From: an uncultured SAR86 cluster bacterium
Lineage (GTDB): Bacteria; Pseudomonadota; Gammaproteobacteria; Magnimaribacterales; Magnimaribacteraceae
Direction: 5' to 3'
Assembly: GCA_902514295.1 (NCBI GenBank)
Contig: CABXQE010000001.1
Location: 62,001 to 126,000 of the forward strand
Length of the DNA stretch: 64,000 bases
Position numbers and translations under genes: made by a program. The notes under the pieces are model-generated. The model saw nothing but the letters and a program-made list of their open reading frames with translations. It ran no database searches and was not told the DNA's origin. How positions within the stretch are numbered: position 1 is the first letter of the stretch; each line of letters opens with the position of its first letter. Of this stretch, positions 53,681-64,000 are shown piece after piece.

Positions 53681-54871
53681 TTAATTTAAGATAATCTTAG
53701 CTATCTTCTTTTTGCCTACTTGGACCAGGTTTTCTTTTCCTTTTTTAAGCTTATATTTGTCGTCCGAAACCTTTTCTCCATCAACTTTAATTGCTCCTTG
53801 TTTTATAAGCCTCATGCCCTCTGAAGTGCTTTTTAAGAGATCACAATCCTTAAGAATCCTTGTCAATAATTCTGATTCTCCTTCTATGTCAATTAACATA
53901 TTTTCAACATTTTCAGGGGTATTGCCCTTTTGAAATCTTTCGATGAAGTTTTCTTTAGCTTTTTTTCCTTGCCCTTCATGAAAACGGTCAACAATTTCCT
54001 CAGCTAAAAGGAACTTGATATCTCTAGGATTTTCTCCCTCTTTTTCTGCATTTTTTAACTTTTCAATGTCTTTAGAAGACTTAAAACTTAATAAAGAAAA
54101 ATACCTCCACATCAATTCATCAGAAATAGACATTAGTTTTCCAAACATCTCATCTGGCTTATCTTCCAGTGCCACATAATTATTTAAAGATTTGGACATC
54201 TTCTTAACACCGTCTAGACCTTCCAAAAGCGGGACAGTAAAAATTGCTTGCTGATGAACTCCGTAATGTTTTTGAACTTCCCTACCGAGCAATAAATTAA
54301 ATTTCTGATCCGTTCCTCCTAGCTCTATATCAGCTTTAAGCTCTACAGAATCATACCCTTGAAGGATAGGGTATAAAAATTCATGAATAGAGATTGGCTG
54401 CTGAGACTTATACCTTCTAGCAAAATCGTCTCTTTCTAGCATCCTTGCGACCGTATAAGAAGAAAGTAATTTAATAAATTCTGAAGGATGGACCTTATTC
54501 ATCCATTCAGAATTAAAACGAACTTCTGTTTTTTTTGGGTCTAATATTTTAAATACTTGAGCTTTATAAGTTTCTGCATTTTCTTTTAACTGATCTTCAG
54601 TTAATACGGGTCTAGTTTCATTAACGCCTGAAGGATCTCCAACTAAACCAGTAAAGTCACCTATAAGAAAAATTATTTCATGACCAAAATCTTGAAATAA
54701 TTTCATCTTATTTAATAAAACCGTGTGACCCAAATGAAGGTCAGGCGAGGTAGGATCAAATCCAGCCTTGACTCTGAGCTTTTTTTTGCCGTTAATTTTC
54801 TCTAAAAAAGAATCTTCAGGTATTATTTCTTCGGATCCACGCACAAGGATCTCTAAATCATTTTTATTCAT
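53681..54871 (-). CDS. tyrS: Tyrosyl-tRNA synthetase
   Basis: [46 protein letters not shown]-terminal S4-like [12 protein letters not shown]. Start taken at MNKNDLEIL (54871). Confidence 0.97.
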   Translation of the reverse strand: MNKNDLEILVRGSEEIIPEDSFLEKINGKKKLRVKAGFDPTSPDLHLGHTVLLNKMKLFQDFGHEIIFLIGDFTGLVGDPSGVNETRPVLTEDQLKENAETYKAQVFKILDPKKTEVRFNSEWMNKVHPSEFIKLLSSYTVARMLERDDFARRYKSQQPISIHEFLYPILQGYDSVELKADIELGGTDQKFNLLLGREVQKHYGVHQQAIFTVPLLEGLDGVKKMSKSLNNYVALEDKPDEMFGKLMSISDELMWRYFSLLSFKSSKDIEKLKNAEKEGENPRDIKFLLAEEIVDRFHEGQGKKAKENFIERFQKGNTPENVENMLIDIEGESELLTRILKDCDLLKSTSEGMRLIKQGAIKVDGEKVSDDKYKLKKGKENLVQVGKKKIAKIILN

Positions 54872-54915
54872 TCTTACGTCTATTATATGTCTATTTTCAG
54901 GTATCATTCGAGTTT

Positions 54916-56220
54916 ATGCTGGTTAAAAAAATTGTAACCATCTTTAAGAATTTTCCGAAAAGGCACTCTGTGGCTATTCTCTTTGGCCTATTAATGCTCG
55001 TTAGCATTAGTATTCTTGGTAATTTTGATTTATCAGATAGAAAAAAAGGTGCTGATCTTACTAAAAAAATAAAAATAGATGTCTTGAAGGAAGGGGATCA
55101 ATTTGAGCCTATCTACACAAGCAAAGAAACCGTAATAAAGAGAAATGATTCGTTATTCACTATCCTTACGAAATTTGGTGTAAGAAACGAAAACATAATT
55201 GAACTTATAAATTCGAAAAATAGTAACTTATTATCAAAAATAGAAGTTGGAGACAAAATAAGAGTTAACTTAGATGAAAACAATGAAATTAAGGACTTGT
55301 TATACATTGATGACTTTCAGTCAGGCGTAAGAGCTGGAAAATTTGAAGGCATTTATGTCATTAATAAATTTAAAAATAAGCTTGAGAAAATAAAAGTTTT
55401 TAAACATGTAATAATTCAAGACTCTATGTATGTATCCGGAATTAAAGAAGGTATACCTGATAGTGTTTTAATGGATGTTGTTTATATAAATGGCTGGGAT
55501 ATAGACTTTACCCACGATATAAGACCAGGAGATAGCTATAGTATTATTTACGAAGAGATACTTGTTGATGGAGAAAAAGTTCTTGACGGTGACGTGCTGA
55601 TCACCGAGTTTAATAACAAAGGTAAAAAAATAACTTCCATTAGATTTGATCTAGCAAATGGGAAATCGGAATACTTTTCAGTTAATGGTATTAATGTAAA
55701 AAAAGCTTTTTTAAGATCACCTGTAAAATTAAGCTATATAAGCTCTAAATATAATTTAAGAAGGAAACACCCTGTCCTTCACACAATTAGATCTCATAAC
55801 GGGGTAGATTACGCTGCTAATAAAGGCTCTCCCGTAAGAGCAACAGGGGACGGAACAGTTTCTTTTGCAGAATACAATAGTGGTTGCGGAAATGAAATTA
55901 AGATTAAACATTCAGAAGATTACACAACTCGTTACTGTCACCTAGATAAATACAACTCTAGAATTAAAGTGGGGAAAAAGGTAAAACAAGGCCAAACAAT
56001 TGGGTATGTGGGAAGTACAGGCTTAGCAACGGGACCTCATCTGCACTATGAGTTCCATGTTAATGGTAAACACACTGACCCTTTGAGAGTAAAATTTCCT
56101 AATGCAACCCCAATAAAATCAAGCGAAAAAATTAAGTTCACTCAAGTCGCTTACGGTCTCACCAGTCAATTAAATAACTATAAGGATATTTCTTTAAGAA
56201 AAGAGGTTCCTGGTGGCTGA
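54916..56220 (+). CDS. M23 family metallopeptidase (MepM-like)
   Basis: HNGVDYAANKGSPVRATGDGTVSFAEYN...YCHLDKYNSRIKVGKKVKQGQTIGYVGSTGLATGPHLHYEF. Confidence 0.94.
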   Translation: MLVKKIVTIFKNFPKRHSVAILFGLLMLVSISILGNFDLSDRKKGADLTKKIKIDVLKEGDQFEPIYTSKETVIKRNDSLFTILTKFGVRNENIIELINSKNSNLLSKIEVGDKIRVNLDENNEIKDLLYIDDFQSGVRAGKFEGIYVINKFKNKLEKIKVFKHVIIQDSMYVSGIKEGIPDSVLMDVVYINGWDIDFTHDIRPGDSYSIIYEEILVDGEKVLDGDVLITEFNNKGKKITSIRFDLANGKSEYFSVNGINVKKAFLRSPVKLSYISSKYNLRRKHPVLHTIRSHNGVDYAANKGSPVRATGDGTVSFAEYNSGCGNEIKIKHSEDYTTRYCHLDKYNSRIKVGKKVKQGQTIGYVGSTGLATGPHLHYEFHVNGKHTDPLRVKFPNATPIKSSEKIKFTQVAYGLTSQLNNYKDISLRKEVPGG

Positions 56221-57319
56221 TATTTATATAGGCCTAATGTCAGGTACAAGTGCCGACTCAATAGACTGCGCAACTCTGGATTTATCTTCAAAAGATATAA
56301 AGGTATTGGATTGCAGGAATTTTGAAATGCCTAAAGACCTTAGAAAAGATGTTATTCAATCCTCTCAATTCAAAAAAATAGAAAAAGAATTGATCGATAA
56401 TTTAGATTTTAGAATGGCAGAAGTTCTTGTTGAAACTGTAAAGAAAATAATCGACGAATTAAACATAGAAGTTGAAGACGTAAAAGCTATAGGGTCTCAT
56501 GGTCAGACAATTAAACATGAGCCTAAGTCAGAAACCCCATATACATTACAGATAGGAGATCCTCAAAAAATATCTAATGATTTAAAGATAAGAACAGTAG
56601 GTAATTTTAGATATGACGATATAAAGGCAGGTGGCGAAGGCGCACCACTTACTCCAGTGTTTCATAAAATAGTCTTTGGGGAAGATAAAAAAAAGAAGGT
56701 CATAGTTAACATAGGAGGTATAACAAACATAACGGCCTTAGATCATACTGAAGTGATTGGCTTCGATACCGGTCCCGGGAATTGTTTGATGGATTGTTGG
56801 AGCAGAGAAAACAATGTAGGCAATTATGATGACAAAGGCTCTTGGGCTTCTTCAGGAACAATAAATCAATCTTTATTAGAAACGATGATGGATGATGATT
56901 ACTTCTCGCGTAAATATCCAAAAAGTACAGGTCCAGACTATTTCAATCATAAATGGATAAAGGACAATATTGCTAAATCAGATAACAAAATCTCTCCTGA
57001 AGATGTTCAGGCTACACTACTACAGATAACCGTCCTTTCTTTAATTGAATCAATAGATCTTCTTAACCTTTCTAAAGAGACTATCTATTTATGTGGGGGT
57101 GGAGTTCATAACGAATTTCTTTGTAATGAGATCACCAAACAAAGCAAAGCAAAGGTTAATACCACATTAGATCTAGGAATAGACCCTGATTATGTAGAGG
57201 CCATATGTTTTGCTTGGCTTGCTAAGCAAAGAATACAAAATATAAATTTCAATTTAAACAAGATAACTGGCAGCAAAGGAGAGGTCTATTTAGGAAGAAT
57301 ATACGAACCTTCTAAATAG
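56213..57319 (+). CDS. anmK: Anhydro-N-acetylmuramic acid kinase
   Basis: [53 protein letters not shown]. Confidence 0.97.
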   Translation: MADIYIGLMSGTSADSIDCATLDLSSKDIKVLDCRNFEMPKDLRKDVIQSSQFKKIEKELIDNLDFRMAEVLVETVKKIIDELNIEVEDVKAIGSHGQTIKHEPKSETPYTLQIGDPQKISNDLKIRTVGNFRYDDIKAGGEGAPLTPVFHKIVFGEDKKKKVIVNIGGITNITALDHTEVIGFDTGPGNCLMDCWSRENNVGNYDDKGSWASSGTINQSLLETMMDDDYFSRKYPKSTGPDYFNHKWIKDNIAKSDNKISPEDVQATLLQITVLSLIESIDLLNLSKETIYLCGGGVHNEFLCNEITKQSKAKVNTTLDLGIDPDYVEAICFAWLAKQRIQNINFNLNKITGSKGEVYLGRIYEPSK

Positions 57320-57662
57320 AAAAGGACTCGCCACAACCACATGTTGTTGTAGCATTTGGGTTCGAAATTACGAACTTAGACCCCATTAAATCTTCTGTAT
57401 AATCAACCGTAGAACCTTCTAAGTATTGAAGGCTTAGTGAATCAATGACTAAATTAGCTCCGTCTTTGGTTATGCATGTATCTTCTTCATCAATCACTTT
57501 GTCAAATGAAAATCCATATTGAAAACCAGAGCACCCGCCACCGGTAACATAAACTCTTAGATTTAAATTATTGCTATCCTTTTCAGAGTCTGAAAGAGAA
57601 AGTATTTTATTAACTGCTCCCTCTGTAATCTGTAAAACTGAAGGTACGTAACTCTCAACCAT
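57312..57662 (-). CDS. erpA: Iron-sulfur cluster insertion protein ErpA
   Basis: A-type carrier: [20 protein letters not shown] ... [16 protein letters not shown]. Confidence 0.95.
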   Translation of the reverse strand: MVESYVPSVLQITEGAVNKILSLSDSEKDSNNLNLRVYVTGGGCSGFQYGFSFDKVIDEEDTCITKDGANLVIDSLSLQYLEGSTVDYTEDLMGSKFVISNPNATTTCGCGESFSI

Positions 57663-58674
57663 TATCTAGTCCTGTACTTTGATTAAAACCATTCATTAAA
57701 TTGTAGCATTCTACGGCCTGCCCAGCAGCTCCCTTTACTAAATTATCAATAGATGAAATAACAATAACTTGGTTCTCAATATTTGATTTATTAACAGAGA
57801 TATTACAATCGTTTGTATTTGCTATAGATTTAATGTCTGGCACTTCTCCTGAGTCCATAATTCTTACATTTGGCGAATCCATATAAAAGGACTCGTACAA
57901 ATTTTGAATATCTAAGTTTTCTAAATCTTTTAACTGCACGTAGATTGTTGAATAAATACCTCTCATGGCCGGTATAAGATGAGGTAAAAAATTTATTTCT
58001 ATCGGATAACCAGAAACAAGTTCTACTATCTCACTTATCTCAGGCCAATGCCTATGACCCTTCATTCCATAAGCTTTAAAATTCTCGTCTATCTCGTCAG
58101 ACAAACCATCCTCAACTGCTTTTCTGCCTGCACCACTTATCCCGGACTTGGCATCAATAATGATAGATTCTACTTGGATTCCTGTTTTCAAAAGTGGAAG
58201 AACTCCCAAAAGGCTAGAAGTAGGATAGCATCCGGGAACAGCTATTAGTCTTGCAGACTTTATCTTGCCCTGATTCAATTCCGTTAACCCATAAACCGAT
58301 TCAGACAGAAGCTTTTCTTGAATATGAGTGGATCCATACCATTTCTTCCATACTTCTCTATTCTTCAATCTAAAATCAGCCGAAAGATCTATAACTTTTA
58401 TATTTTTATTTATAAACGAGCTAACCATGTTCATAGAAACACCATGGGGAGTAGCAAAGAAGATTGCATCACACTCGAAGAAAATATCATCATTAGGGTC
58501 CACAAACACTAGGTTAGATCCTTCTACTATTTCATTAGTGTTTTGTCCTAGCAGCTCCCTGGAACTAACCGCTATCACTTCGGTTTCGGAATGGTTGGAA
58601 AGTATTTTTAATAGCTCTTCTCCAGTGAAGCCTGACCCTCCAAGAATTCCTACTTTGGTTAAATTTTTGTTCAT
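57655..58674 (-). CDS. argC: N-acetyl-gamma-glutamyl-phosphate reductase
   Basis: [52 protein letters not shown]. Confidence 0.97.
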   Translation of the reverse strand: MNKNLTKVGILGGSGFTGEELLKILSNHSETEVIAVSSRELLGQNTNEIVEGSNLVFVDPNDDIFFECDAIFFATPHGVSMNMVSSFINKNIKVIDLSADFRLKNREVWKKWYGSTHIQEKLLSESVYGLTELNQGKIKSARLIAVPGCYPTSSLLGVLPLLKTGIQVESIIIDAKSGISGAGRKAVEDGLSDEIDENFKAYGMKGHRHWPEISEIVELVSGYPIEINFLPHLIPAMRGIYSTIYVQLKDLENLDIQNLYESFYMDSPNVRIMDSGEVPDIKSIANTNDCNISVNKSNIENQVIVISSIDNLVKGAAGQAVECYNLMNGFNQSTGLDNG

Positions 58675-58731
58675 AAATTAAATGAGCCTAATTTTTAGGC
58701 AGCGCATTATATAAGTAAGTATTAATAGTAT

Positions 58732-59178
58732 CTAGATGGGACGTTTCAAATAAACATTTAGCAGTAGTCTTTCCCATGAAGAGATTTCTTTTATTAACAG
58801 AGCTCTCGAAGCAAAAGACTTTGATTCATCTAAAAGACCTTGTATATATCTAAGATGGGCCAACCTTAAATAAATAGCACCTTCTTTCTTCGTTATTCTT
58901 AAAGCTCTTTCAAGTTCAGAGTTTGCTTGAATTAACTTACCCTCCTTTAGGTAAGCATCAGAATTAACTAAGATTCTTTGAACAGAAGGATTTTTAGCGT
59001 TAATTTTTAAAATTTCATCTTCCAAGAAATTAGTGTCTGAGACCAACAACTCCACTGATGAAGAAAATTCACTAACTGAAATGGAGTCAGAACTTACATA
59101 GCTTTTATTTTGGTTAGAGGCGCAAGAAAAGAGAATAGATAAAGCTAAAAAAAGGATTATAAGCTTTAAATTATTCAA
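58732..59178 (-). CDS. Small lipoprotein with TPR-like repeat
   Basis: Lipobox ILFSCASN; TPR-like LIQANSELERALRITKKEGAIYLRLAHLRYIQGLLDESKSFASRAL; overlaps mrcB 3' end. Confidence 0.7.
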   Translation of the reverse strand: MNNLKLIILFLALSILFSCASNQNKSYVSSDSISVSEFSSSVELLVSDTNFLEDEILKINAKNPSVQRILVNSDAYLKEGKLIQANSELERALRITKKEGAIYLRLAHLRYIQGLLDESKSFASRALLIKEISSWERLLLNVYLKRPI

Positions 59179-61472
59179 CCTTGACCTTCCTCAAAAACTT
59201 TCTTTAATTTTTGCATAACATCTGACTTATTTCTATTTGGTCTTGAAGCACATTTATTTCTGACAGGAGGGATTGTATTTGGTTCAGTTCCAATAATAAA
59301 TGGGACTAATAATGAATTCTTACATTTTTCTCCGCTGACCAGCCCATCTTTCTTATCAGTCCAGACGTATTTTACTCTTGGCAATTTATTTTTTTCTACT
59401 GCAGAAGGTTCAATATCATTAATAAAATTTTTCCAAACTTCTAAAGCTCCTGATCTACCAGTTAGTGGAGTTGGACGGTTGTCGTCAAACCCAAGCCACA
59501 CCAAAACTAACAAATCTCCTGCAAAGCCCACAAACCAGCTATCTCTTTGGTCATCAGAAGTGCCTGTTTTACCTCCAGCTTGCCAGGATTCAATAGTTTT
59601 TCCTGGATATCCTCTTGCGGTACCAGAAATAAAGGTTTGTTTCATTGCGAACTTGAGGAGATGGACTGGCTCAGGTCTTATTCTTTGTTCAATCTTATAC
59701 GGATAAGACAAATCAATATCGCCCTTTAAATCTTTTATATCCCTTATGGACCTAAGAGGGCTATAAAATCCGTCTGCTGCAATGGTCTGATAAGATTGTA
59801 TAGCATCAAATGGAGACATTTCAAAAGATCCAATAAACAGTGATGGATATCTTTCTATTGATTTATCTATTCCCAATTTTCTGAAGATTTCCTGGACAGA
59901 GTCATATCCCAGCTCCATTCCCAGCCTAGCAGAAGCAATGTTATAAGACTGCCATAAGGCCACATGCAAAGGGATTTTCCCGTGGAACTTTTTATCGAAA
60001 TTATTAGGTTCCCATATTTCTCCCCCACTCTTAACGGATAATTTTGAGTCATCTAGAATAGTAGTTAAGTGATATTCATCATATTTATTCAAAGCCGTGA
60101 GATATATAAATGGTTTAACTAAAGATCCTATTGGTCTAATAGCGTTTATAGACCTATTAAAACCAAATTTAGATGGATTCGAGCTTCCTACAACAGCCTT
60201 AATCTCTCCTGTAGATATATCCACAGCCATTGCTGCACCTTCAAGCTCAATGAGTCTTTTACCATACTTCTTAATTAATTGAGCTTTAGTCTTTTTAATA
60301 TTATTTTCTAATGAATCTTGTAAAACTGGGTCCAAATTAGTTTGAATCTTCAAGCCTTGCGTCCTCAATTCTGAGTCTTCATAATTTTCTCTAAGCTCTA
60401 ACCTGACTAAATCATGAAAAGCTGGATACTTTGTTTCACTTCTAAAGTTCGGTGAAACAACCCTTAATGCCCTTGATTTGTATTCCTCTAATGAAGAGGA
60501 ATTAATATGCCTTCTTTTTGCCAATATCCCTAAGACAAGATTTCTTCTATTTGTAGCATTATTTGGATTTCTTCGAGGGTTGTACAAAGATGGCCCTTTT
60601 AACATTCCCACCAAAAGAGCTATCTGGTCTGTTTCTAGGTTTGAAATGGATGTACCAAAGAAATGTTGGGCTCCCATGCCGAACCCATGAACCGCCCTCT
60701 TCCCTGATTGCGCTAAAAATACGTCGTTTATATATGCAAGTAGAATTTCTTCTTTAGAATAATGGAATTCAATTAACAATGCAGCAATGGCTTCCATTAC
60801 TTTTCGTTTAATTGTTTGTTCTGGAGTAAAGAATAAACTTTTAGCTAATTGTTGAGTTATTGTACTTCCGCCTTGCTCTATGTCTCCTGCTTTTACATTA
60901 GTAAAAAAAGCTCTAGAAATAGATCTAAAAGAAATACCGTTATGATTAAAAAAATTCTGATCTTCTACTGATAAAATCGTATCGATTAGAATTGTAGGTA
61001 CTTGAGGCCAACTTAATAATATTCTATCTTCCATATGCGAGGGGTACATTCCTCCGATGGCTATAGGTTCAAATTTAACTATATCTACCGAAATGCCCAA
61101 TTGATTGGTAACCTTACTAATTTGTCCATCTTGAAAAAAGATTTCAAATAAACCACTCTTCTGTTCTTCATAGCCTCTTAAAAAAATTTTTAAACTATTC
61201 TTTTTATATATAAATTCTCCAGGTTTTGAAGGGTTCTTATTCTCAGAATAAGAAAGCATGTTTAATTCCCTTAGAAGATTAGATTTATTTACTTTCGATC
61301 CTTCAGCTAAATCTAGCGATCTTGAATAAACTTTTGCAGGTATAGTCCATAAGACACCTTCTAGTTTATTGGTTACTCTTGAGTCAATAATAGCGACAAC
61401 AGCTGCAGAGATTACAAAAACTATAATCAGAGCAATTATTCCCAAAGTACCTAAAGTGAACTTAATCTTCAT
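59175..61472 (-). CDS. mrcB: Penicillin-binding protein 1B
   Basis: Transglycosylase (SVEDQNFFNHNGISFRSISRA, QGGSTITQQLAKSLFF) and transpeptidase (GSLVKPFIYLTAL, AGGKTGTSDDQRDSWFVGF); UB2H-like N-terminal region. Confidence 0.95.
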   Translation of the reverse strand: MKIKFTLGTLGIIALIIVFVISAAVVAIIDSRVTNKLEGVLWTIPAKVYSRSLDLAEGSKVNKSNLLRELNMLSYSENKNPSKPGEFIYKKNSLKIFLRGYEEQKSGLFEIFFQDGQISKVTNQLGISVDIVKFEPIAIGGMYPSHMEDRILLSWPQVPTILIDTILSVEDQNFFNHNGISFRSISRAFFTNVKAGDIEQGGSTITQQLAKSLFFTPEQTIKRKVMEAIAALLIEFHYSKEEILLAYINDVFLAQSGKRAVHGFGMGAQHFFGTSISNLETDQIALLVGMLKGPSLYNPRRNPNNATNRRNLVLGILAKRRHINSSSLEEYKSRALRVVSPNFRSETKYPAFHDLVRLELRENYEDSELRTQGLKIQTNLDPVLQDSLENNIKKTKAQLIKKYGKRLIELEGAAMAVDISTGEIKAVVGSSNPSKFGFNRSINAIRPIGSLVKPFIYLTALNKYDEYHLTTILDDSKLSVKSGGEIWEPNNFDKKFHGKIPLHVALWQSYNIASARLGMELGYDSVQEIFRKLGIDKSIERYPSLFIGSFEMSPFDAIQSYQTIAADGFYSPLRSIRDIKDLKGDIDLSYPYKIEQRIRPEPVHLLKFAMKQTFISGTARGYPGKTIESWQAGGKTGTSDDQRDSWFVGFAGDLLVLVWLGFDDNRPTPLTGRSGALEVWKNFINDIEPSAVEKNKLPRVKYVWTDKKDGLVSGEKCKNSLLVPFIIGTEPNTIPPVRNKCASRPNRNKSDVMQKLKKVFEEGQG

Positions 61473-61538
61473 TTATTACTTGATAAAATCTTCTAATTGC
61501 AACAGTCTACGTTTTTTAAAAAATTTTAGGACAAAATA

Positions 61539-62540
61539 ATGAAATTCGACATATGCTCAGTTGGCAGTGCTTTAGTAGATTTTACTTTCAGTATAGACAA
61601 AGAATATGAGAAAAATCTTATAAAGTATGGAATACCAAAAGGGTCCATGACTCTGATTGAGAGGGAGGAGCAAGAAACTTTAATTAATGAATTAATGGAG
61701 ATGGGTAAAACTCCCGATAAAGCTTGTGGGGGTTCAGGAACAAACTCCACAGTTGCTGCTTCGCTATTTGGAGCAAAATGCCACATGACCTGTATAGTTT
61801 CTGATGACGACCATGGAAGATTTTATATAGAAGACCTTTCATCTAATAGGGTTAGTCATACCAACCCTCCCATCTCGTCGGAAATTTCTTCTGGAAGGTG
61901 TTTGGTTATGGTTTCTGATGATGCTGAAAGAACTATGTGTACTAATTTAGGAATTAGTACGGAATTCTGGACATCTGACTTGGATGCAGAAATAATCAAA
62001 GCTTCTCATTATTTATTCTTAGAAGGCTATCTCGTGGCTTCTCCAAAAGGAATGGAAGTTTGCAAAAAAGCCATAGAAGTTGCAAAAGAAAGTGACACTA
62101 AAGTATCCATCTCTCTGTCAGACCCAAACATAGTTAACGCTTTTAAGGATGAAATTAAAACTCTGCTAGACATGAAATGTGATCTTATATTCTGCAATGA
62201 AGATGAAGCTCTTGCTTATGCTGAAACTGATGATATTTCAAATGCTTTTCAAATCTTTAAAGAAATATCACCTAATTTCTTAATCACGCAAGGTTCATCC
62301 GGCTGTATAGGTTTTGATGGAAAAAATGAATTTAACATACCTGGCATTAAGGTGAATGCTATAGATTCTAATGGTGCAGGAGATATGTTTGCTGGAGCTG
62401 TCTTATATTGTATTACTTCAGGGTCAAGTCTAGAGAAAGGAGCCATATTCGGCTGTTACGCAGCTTCAAAGGTTGTTGGCAATGTTGGCCCAAGGTTAAT
62501 AAAAGATGAGTATCATAAAATAAAGCATAATTTTTTCTAG
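61539..62540 (+). CDS. PfkB family carbohydrate/adenosine kinase
   Basis: GSALVDFTFSID, ACGGSGTNSTVAASLFGAKCHMTCIV, DSNGAGDMFAGAVLY. Confidence 0.9.
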   Translation: MKFDICSVGSALVDFTFSIDKEYEKNLIKYGIPKGSMTLIEREEQETLINELMEMGKTPDKACGGSGTNSTVAASLFGAKCHMTCIVSDDDHGRFYIEDLSSNRVSHTNPPISSEISSGRCLVMVSDDAERTMCTNLGISTEFWTSDLDAEIIKASHYLFLEGYLVASPKGMEVCKKAIEVAKESDTKVSISLSDPNIVNAFKDEIKTLLDMKCDLIFCNEDEALAYAETDDISNAFQIFKEISPNFLITQGSSGCIGFDGKNEFNIPGIKVNAIDSNGAGDMFAGAVLYCITSGSSLEKGAIFGCYAASKVVGNVGPRLIKDEYHKIKHNFF

Positions 62541-62607
62541 CTATTAAAAATAGATTCTGATAAATTGCTGCGCGCTCACAATAAAGCCAAAAAAATAATA
62601 TCTAATA

Positions 62608-63222
62608 ATGCCAAAGAAATCATCTAAAACTACGAAATCTAAGAAAGCTGCTCCTAAAAAAGTTATAGCTAAGAAAGCTGCTCCTAAAAAAGTAACAGCT
62701 AAGAAAGTTTCTCTTAAGAAAGCAACTGCCAAGAAAGGCACGGCCAAGAAGCTGACTCCTAAAAAATCTTCTTCAAAAACCGCTTCTACTAAGAAATATG
62801 AAGAAGCTCAATTCCTTGCTTCTATAAAACCTTACGCTCTAAAAAAGAATGAGAAGTACATGAACGCTAAACAGAAACAGCACTTCGTAGCCATTCTAGA
62901 TAGTTGGGCTGAGCAACTACAAATAGAGCAAGATAGAACTGCAGATAAGATTCAAGATAATGTAAGTAATTTTCCTGATGAATCAGATCGAGCAACTCAT
63001 GAAGAAGAATTTACTCTTGAACTAAGAACCAGAGAAAGAGAAAGGAAGTTACTTTCTAAGATTAATGAATCAATAGATGACTTAAAATCAAATGATTATG
63101 GTTTTTGTGCTTCTTGTGGGATTGAAATAGGAATAAGAAGGTTGGAGGCTAGACCCACAGCAACAAGATGCATAGACTGTAAGACGATCGAAGAAATTCA
63201 TGAACGCCAACAATTTGGATAA
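62608..63222 (+). CDS. dksA: DksA/TraR family RNA polymerase-binding factor with lysine-rich repeat N-terminal tail
   Basis: C-terminal DksA domain YMNAKQKQHFVAILDSWAEQL...CASCGIEIGIRRLEARPTATRCIDC; N-terminal KKAAPKKVIAKKAAPKKVTAKK repeats. Confidence 0.93.
   Translation: MPKKSSKTTKSKKAAPKKVIAKKAAPKKVTAKKVSLKKATAKKGTAKKLTPKKSSSKTASTKKYEEAQFLASIKPYALKKNEKYMNAKQKQHFVAILDSWAEQLQIEQDRTADKIQDNVSNFPDESDRATHEEEFTLELRTRERERKLLSKINESIDDLKSNDYGFCASCGIEIGIRRLEARPTATRCIDCKTIEEIHERQQFG
62641..62760 (+). repeat. Four degenerate 30-bp tandem repeats inside dksA
   Basis: aagaaagctgctcctaaaaaagttatagct / aagaaagctgctcctaaaaaagtaacagct / aagaaagtttctcttaagaaagcaactgcc / aagaaaggcacggccaagaagctgactcct. Confidence 0.9.
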
Positions 63223-63230
63223 AATTCATT

Positions 63231-64000
63231 TTGGTTAAAAATAACCAAGAAAATAGTCCTCCCGAGCTATACGCTCAGCCTCAACATAACATAAGAATTG
63301 AACAAATTGATTCCCACTCTAGGGAAATAATTCATAGCCTCAATAAGTCCGGGTTCAAGGCCTATTTAGTAGGAGGATGTATCAGGGATTTAGTCCTAAA
63401 TAAGGACCCCAAAGATTTCGATGTTGTTACTGAAGCTACTCCAGAACAAATAAAACAAGTAATTTCGAGAAGCAGGGTAATAGGCAGGAGATTTAAATTA
63501 GTCCACGTAAGGAAAGGAAGAAAAATTACTGAGGTTTCAACCTTTAGATCTAAAGGAGGAAAAAGAACGTCTAAAACAAATAAAGGCATTGTTCTGAGAG
63601 ACAATTTCTACGGAACAATAAGGGAAGATGCTTTTAGAAGGGATTTTACTATTAATTCTTTGTACCTAGACATTAATGATATGAAGATTATTGATTACAC
63701 TGGAGGCTTTAAAGACCTAAATAATCGACAATTATCATCCATAGGAGATAGTAAATTAAGATTTAGAGAAGACCCGATAAGAGTAATAAGAGCTGTAAGA
63801 TTTCTGTGTAATCTAGATCTTCAATTAAAGAAATCTTTGAAAAAAGACCTAATTAATTTTGCTCACCTTCTTCAAGAAATACCACCAGCACGAAAATATG
63901 AAGAGATTCTAAAGCTATTTCTAACTGGTAACGCTAAGAATAATTTTATTACCCTTCTGGAATTACATGTCTTAAAGTTCTTGTTACCAAATACTGCGAA
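63231..64000 (+). CDS. pcnB: Poly(A) polymerase, C-terminus cut by window edge
   Basis: Open frame to the window end: SGFKAYLVGGCIRDLVLNKDPKDFDVVTEATPEQIKQV...REDAFRRDFTINSLYLD...FREDPIRVIRAVRF. No upstream ATG; TTG at 63231 is the likely start. Confidence 0.9.
   Translation, partial: MVKNNQENSPPELYAQPQHNIRIEQIDSHSREIIHSLNKSGFKAYLVGGCIRDLVLNKDPKDFDVVTEATPEQIKQVISRSRVIGRRFKLVHVRKGRKITEVSTFRSKGGKRTSKTNKGIVLRDNFYGTIREDAFRRDFTINSLYLDINDMKIIDYTGGFKDLNNRQLSSIGDSKLRFREDPIRVIRAVRFLCNLDLQLKKSLKKDLINFAHLLQEIPPARKYEEILKLFLTGNAKNNFITLLELHVLKFLLPNTA

Noticed and set aside
58684-58698. GCCTAA-TTT-TTAGGC hairpin upstream of argC as a terminator or ArgR box
   Set aside because: Short stem with no clean T-run and no match to the ARG box consensus that I could see.
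62544-62747. Minus-strand ORF MAVPFLAVAFLRETFLAVTFLGAAFL...
   Set aside because: Antisense reading of the lysine-rich dksA tandem repeats; periodicity is a by-product of the repeat.

Overview
AT-rich bacterial chromosomal window, densely packed, with the gene content and order of a streamlined marine gammaproteobacterium. A SAR86-like origin is plausible but not proven from sequence alone. Left to right: a DUF3604 protein cut by the left edge; the purA-hisZ-hflC-hflK-hflX-miaA block, with no hfq between miaA and hflX; glnK-amtB behind a near-consensus sigma-54 promoter; an LPS core/lipid A cluster (waaA, hldD, lpxL, hldE, several transferases, a fused tandem WaaP-type kinase, waaF); ilvE; algC-argB-slmA; mrcA-aroK-aroB-gltB-gltD, without the pil genes often found there; tesB, an enoyl-CoA hydratase and cysE; an AAA ATPase/VWA pair resembling CobS/CobT, followed by a 39-aa membrane peptide and two tandem ferritin-like diiron paralogues; a subtilisin-like lipoprotein; a VOC protein; a type II pantothenate kinase; a complete 5S-23S-16S rRNA operon (minus strand) with no tRNA in the spacer; tyrS; an M23 peptidase; anmK; erpA; argC; mrcB; a PfkB kinase; a DksA with a lysine-rich repeat tail; and pcnB cut by the right edge. 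I saw no mobile elements, CRISPR arrays or phage genes. The best candidate for an undescribed system is the AAA/VWA + micropeptide + paired diiron locus (39.2-44.4 kb). The repeat-tailed DksA and the tandem LPS kinase fusion come next. All functional assignments are from motif and family recognition without database searches.
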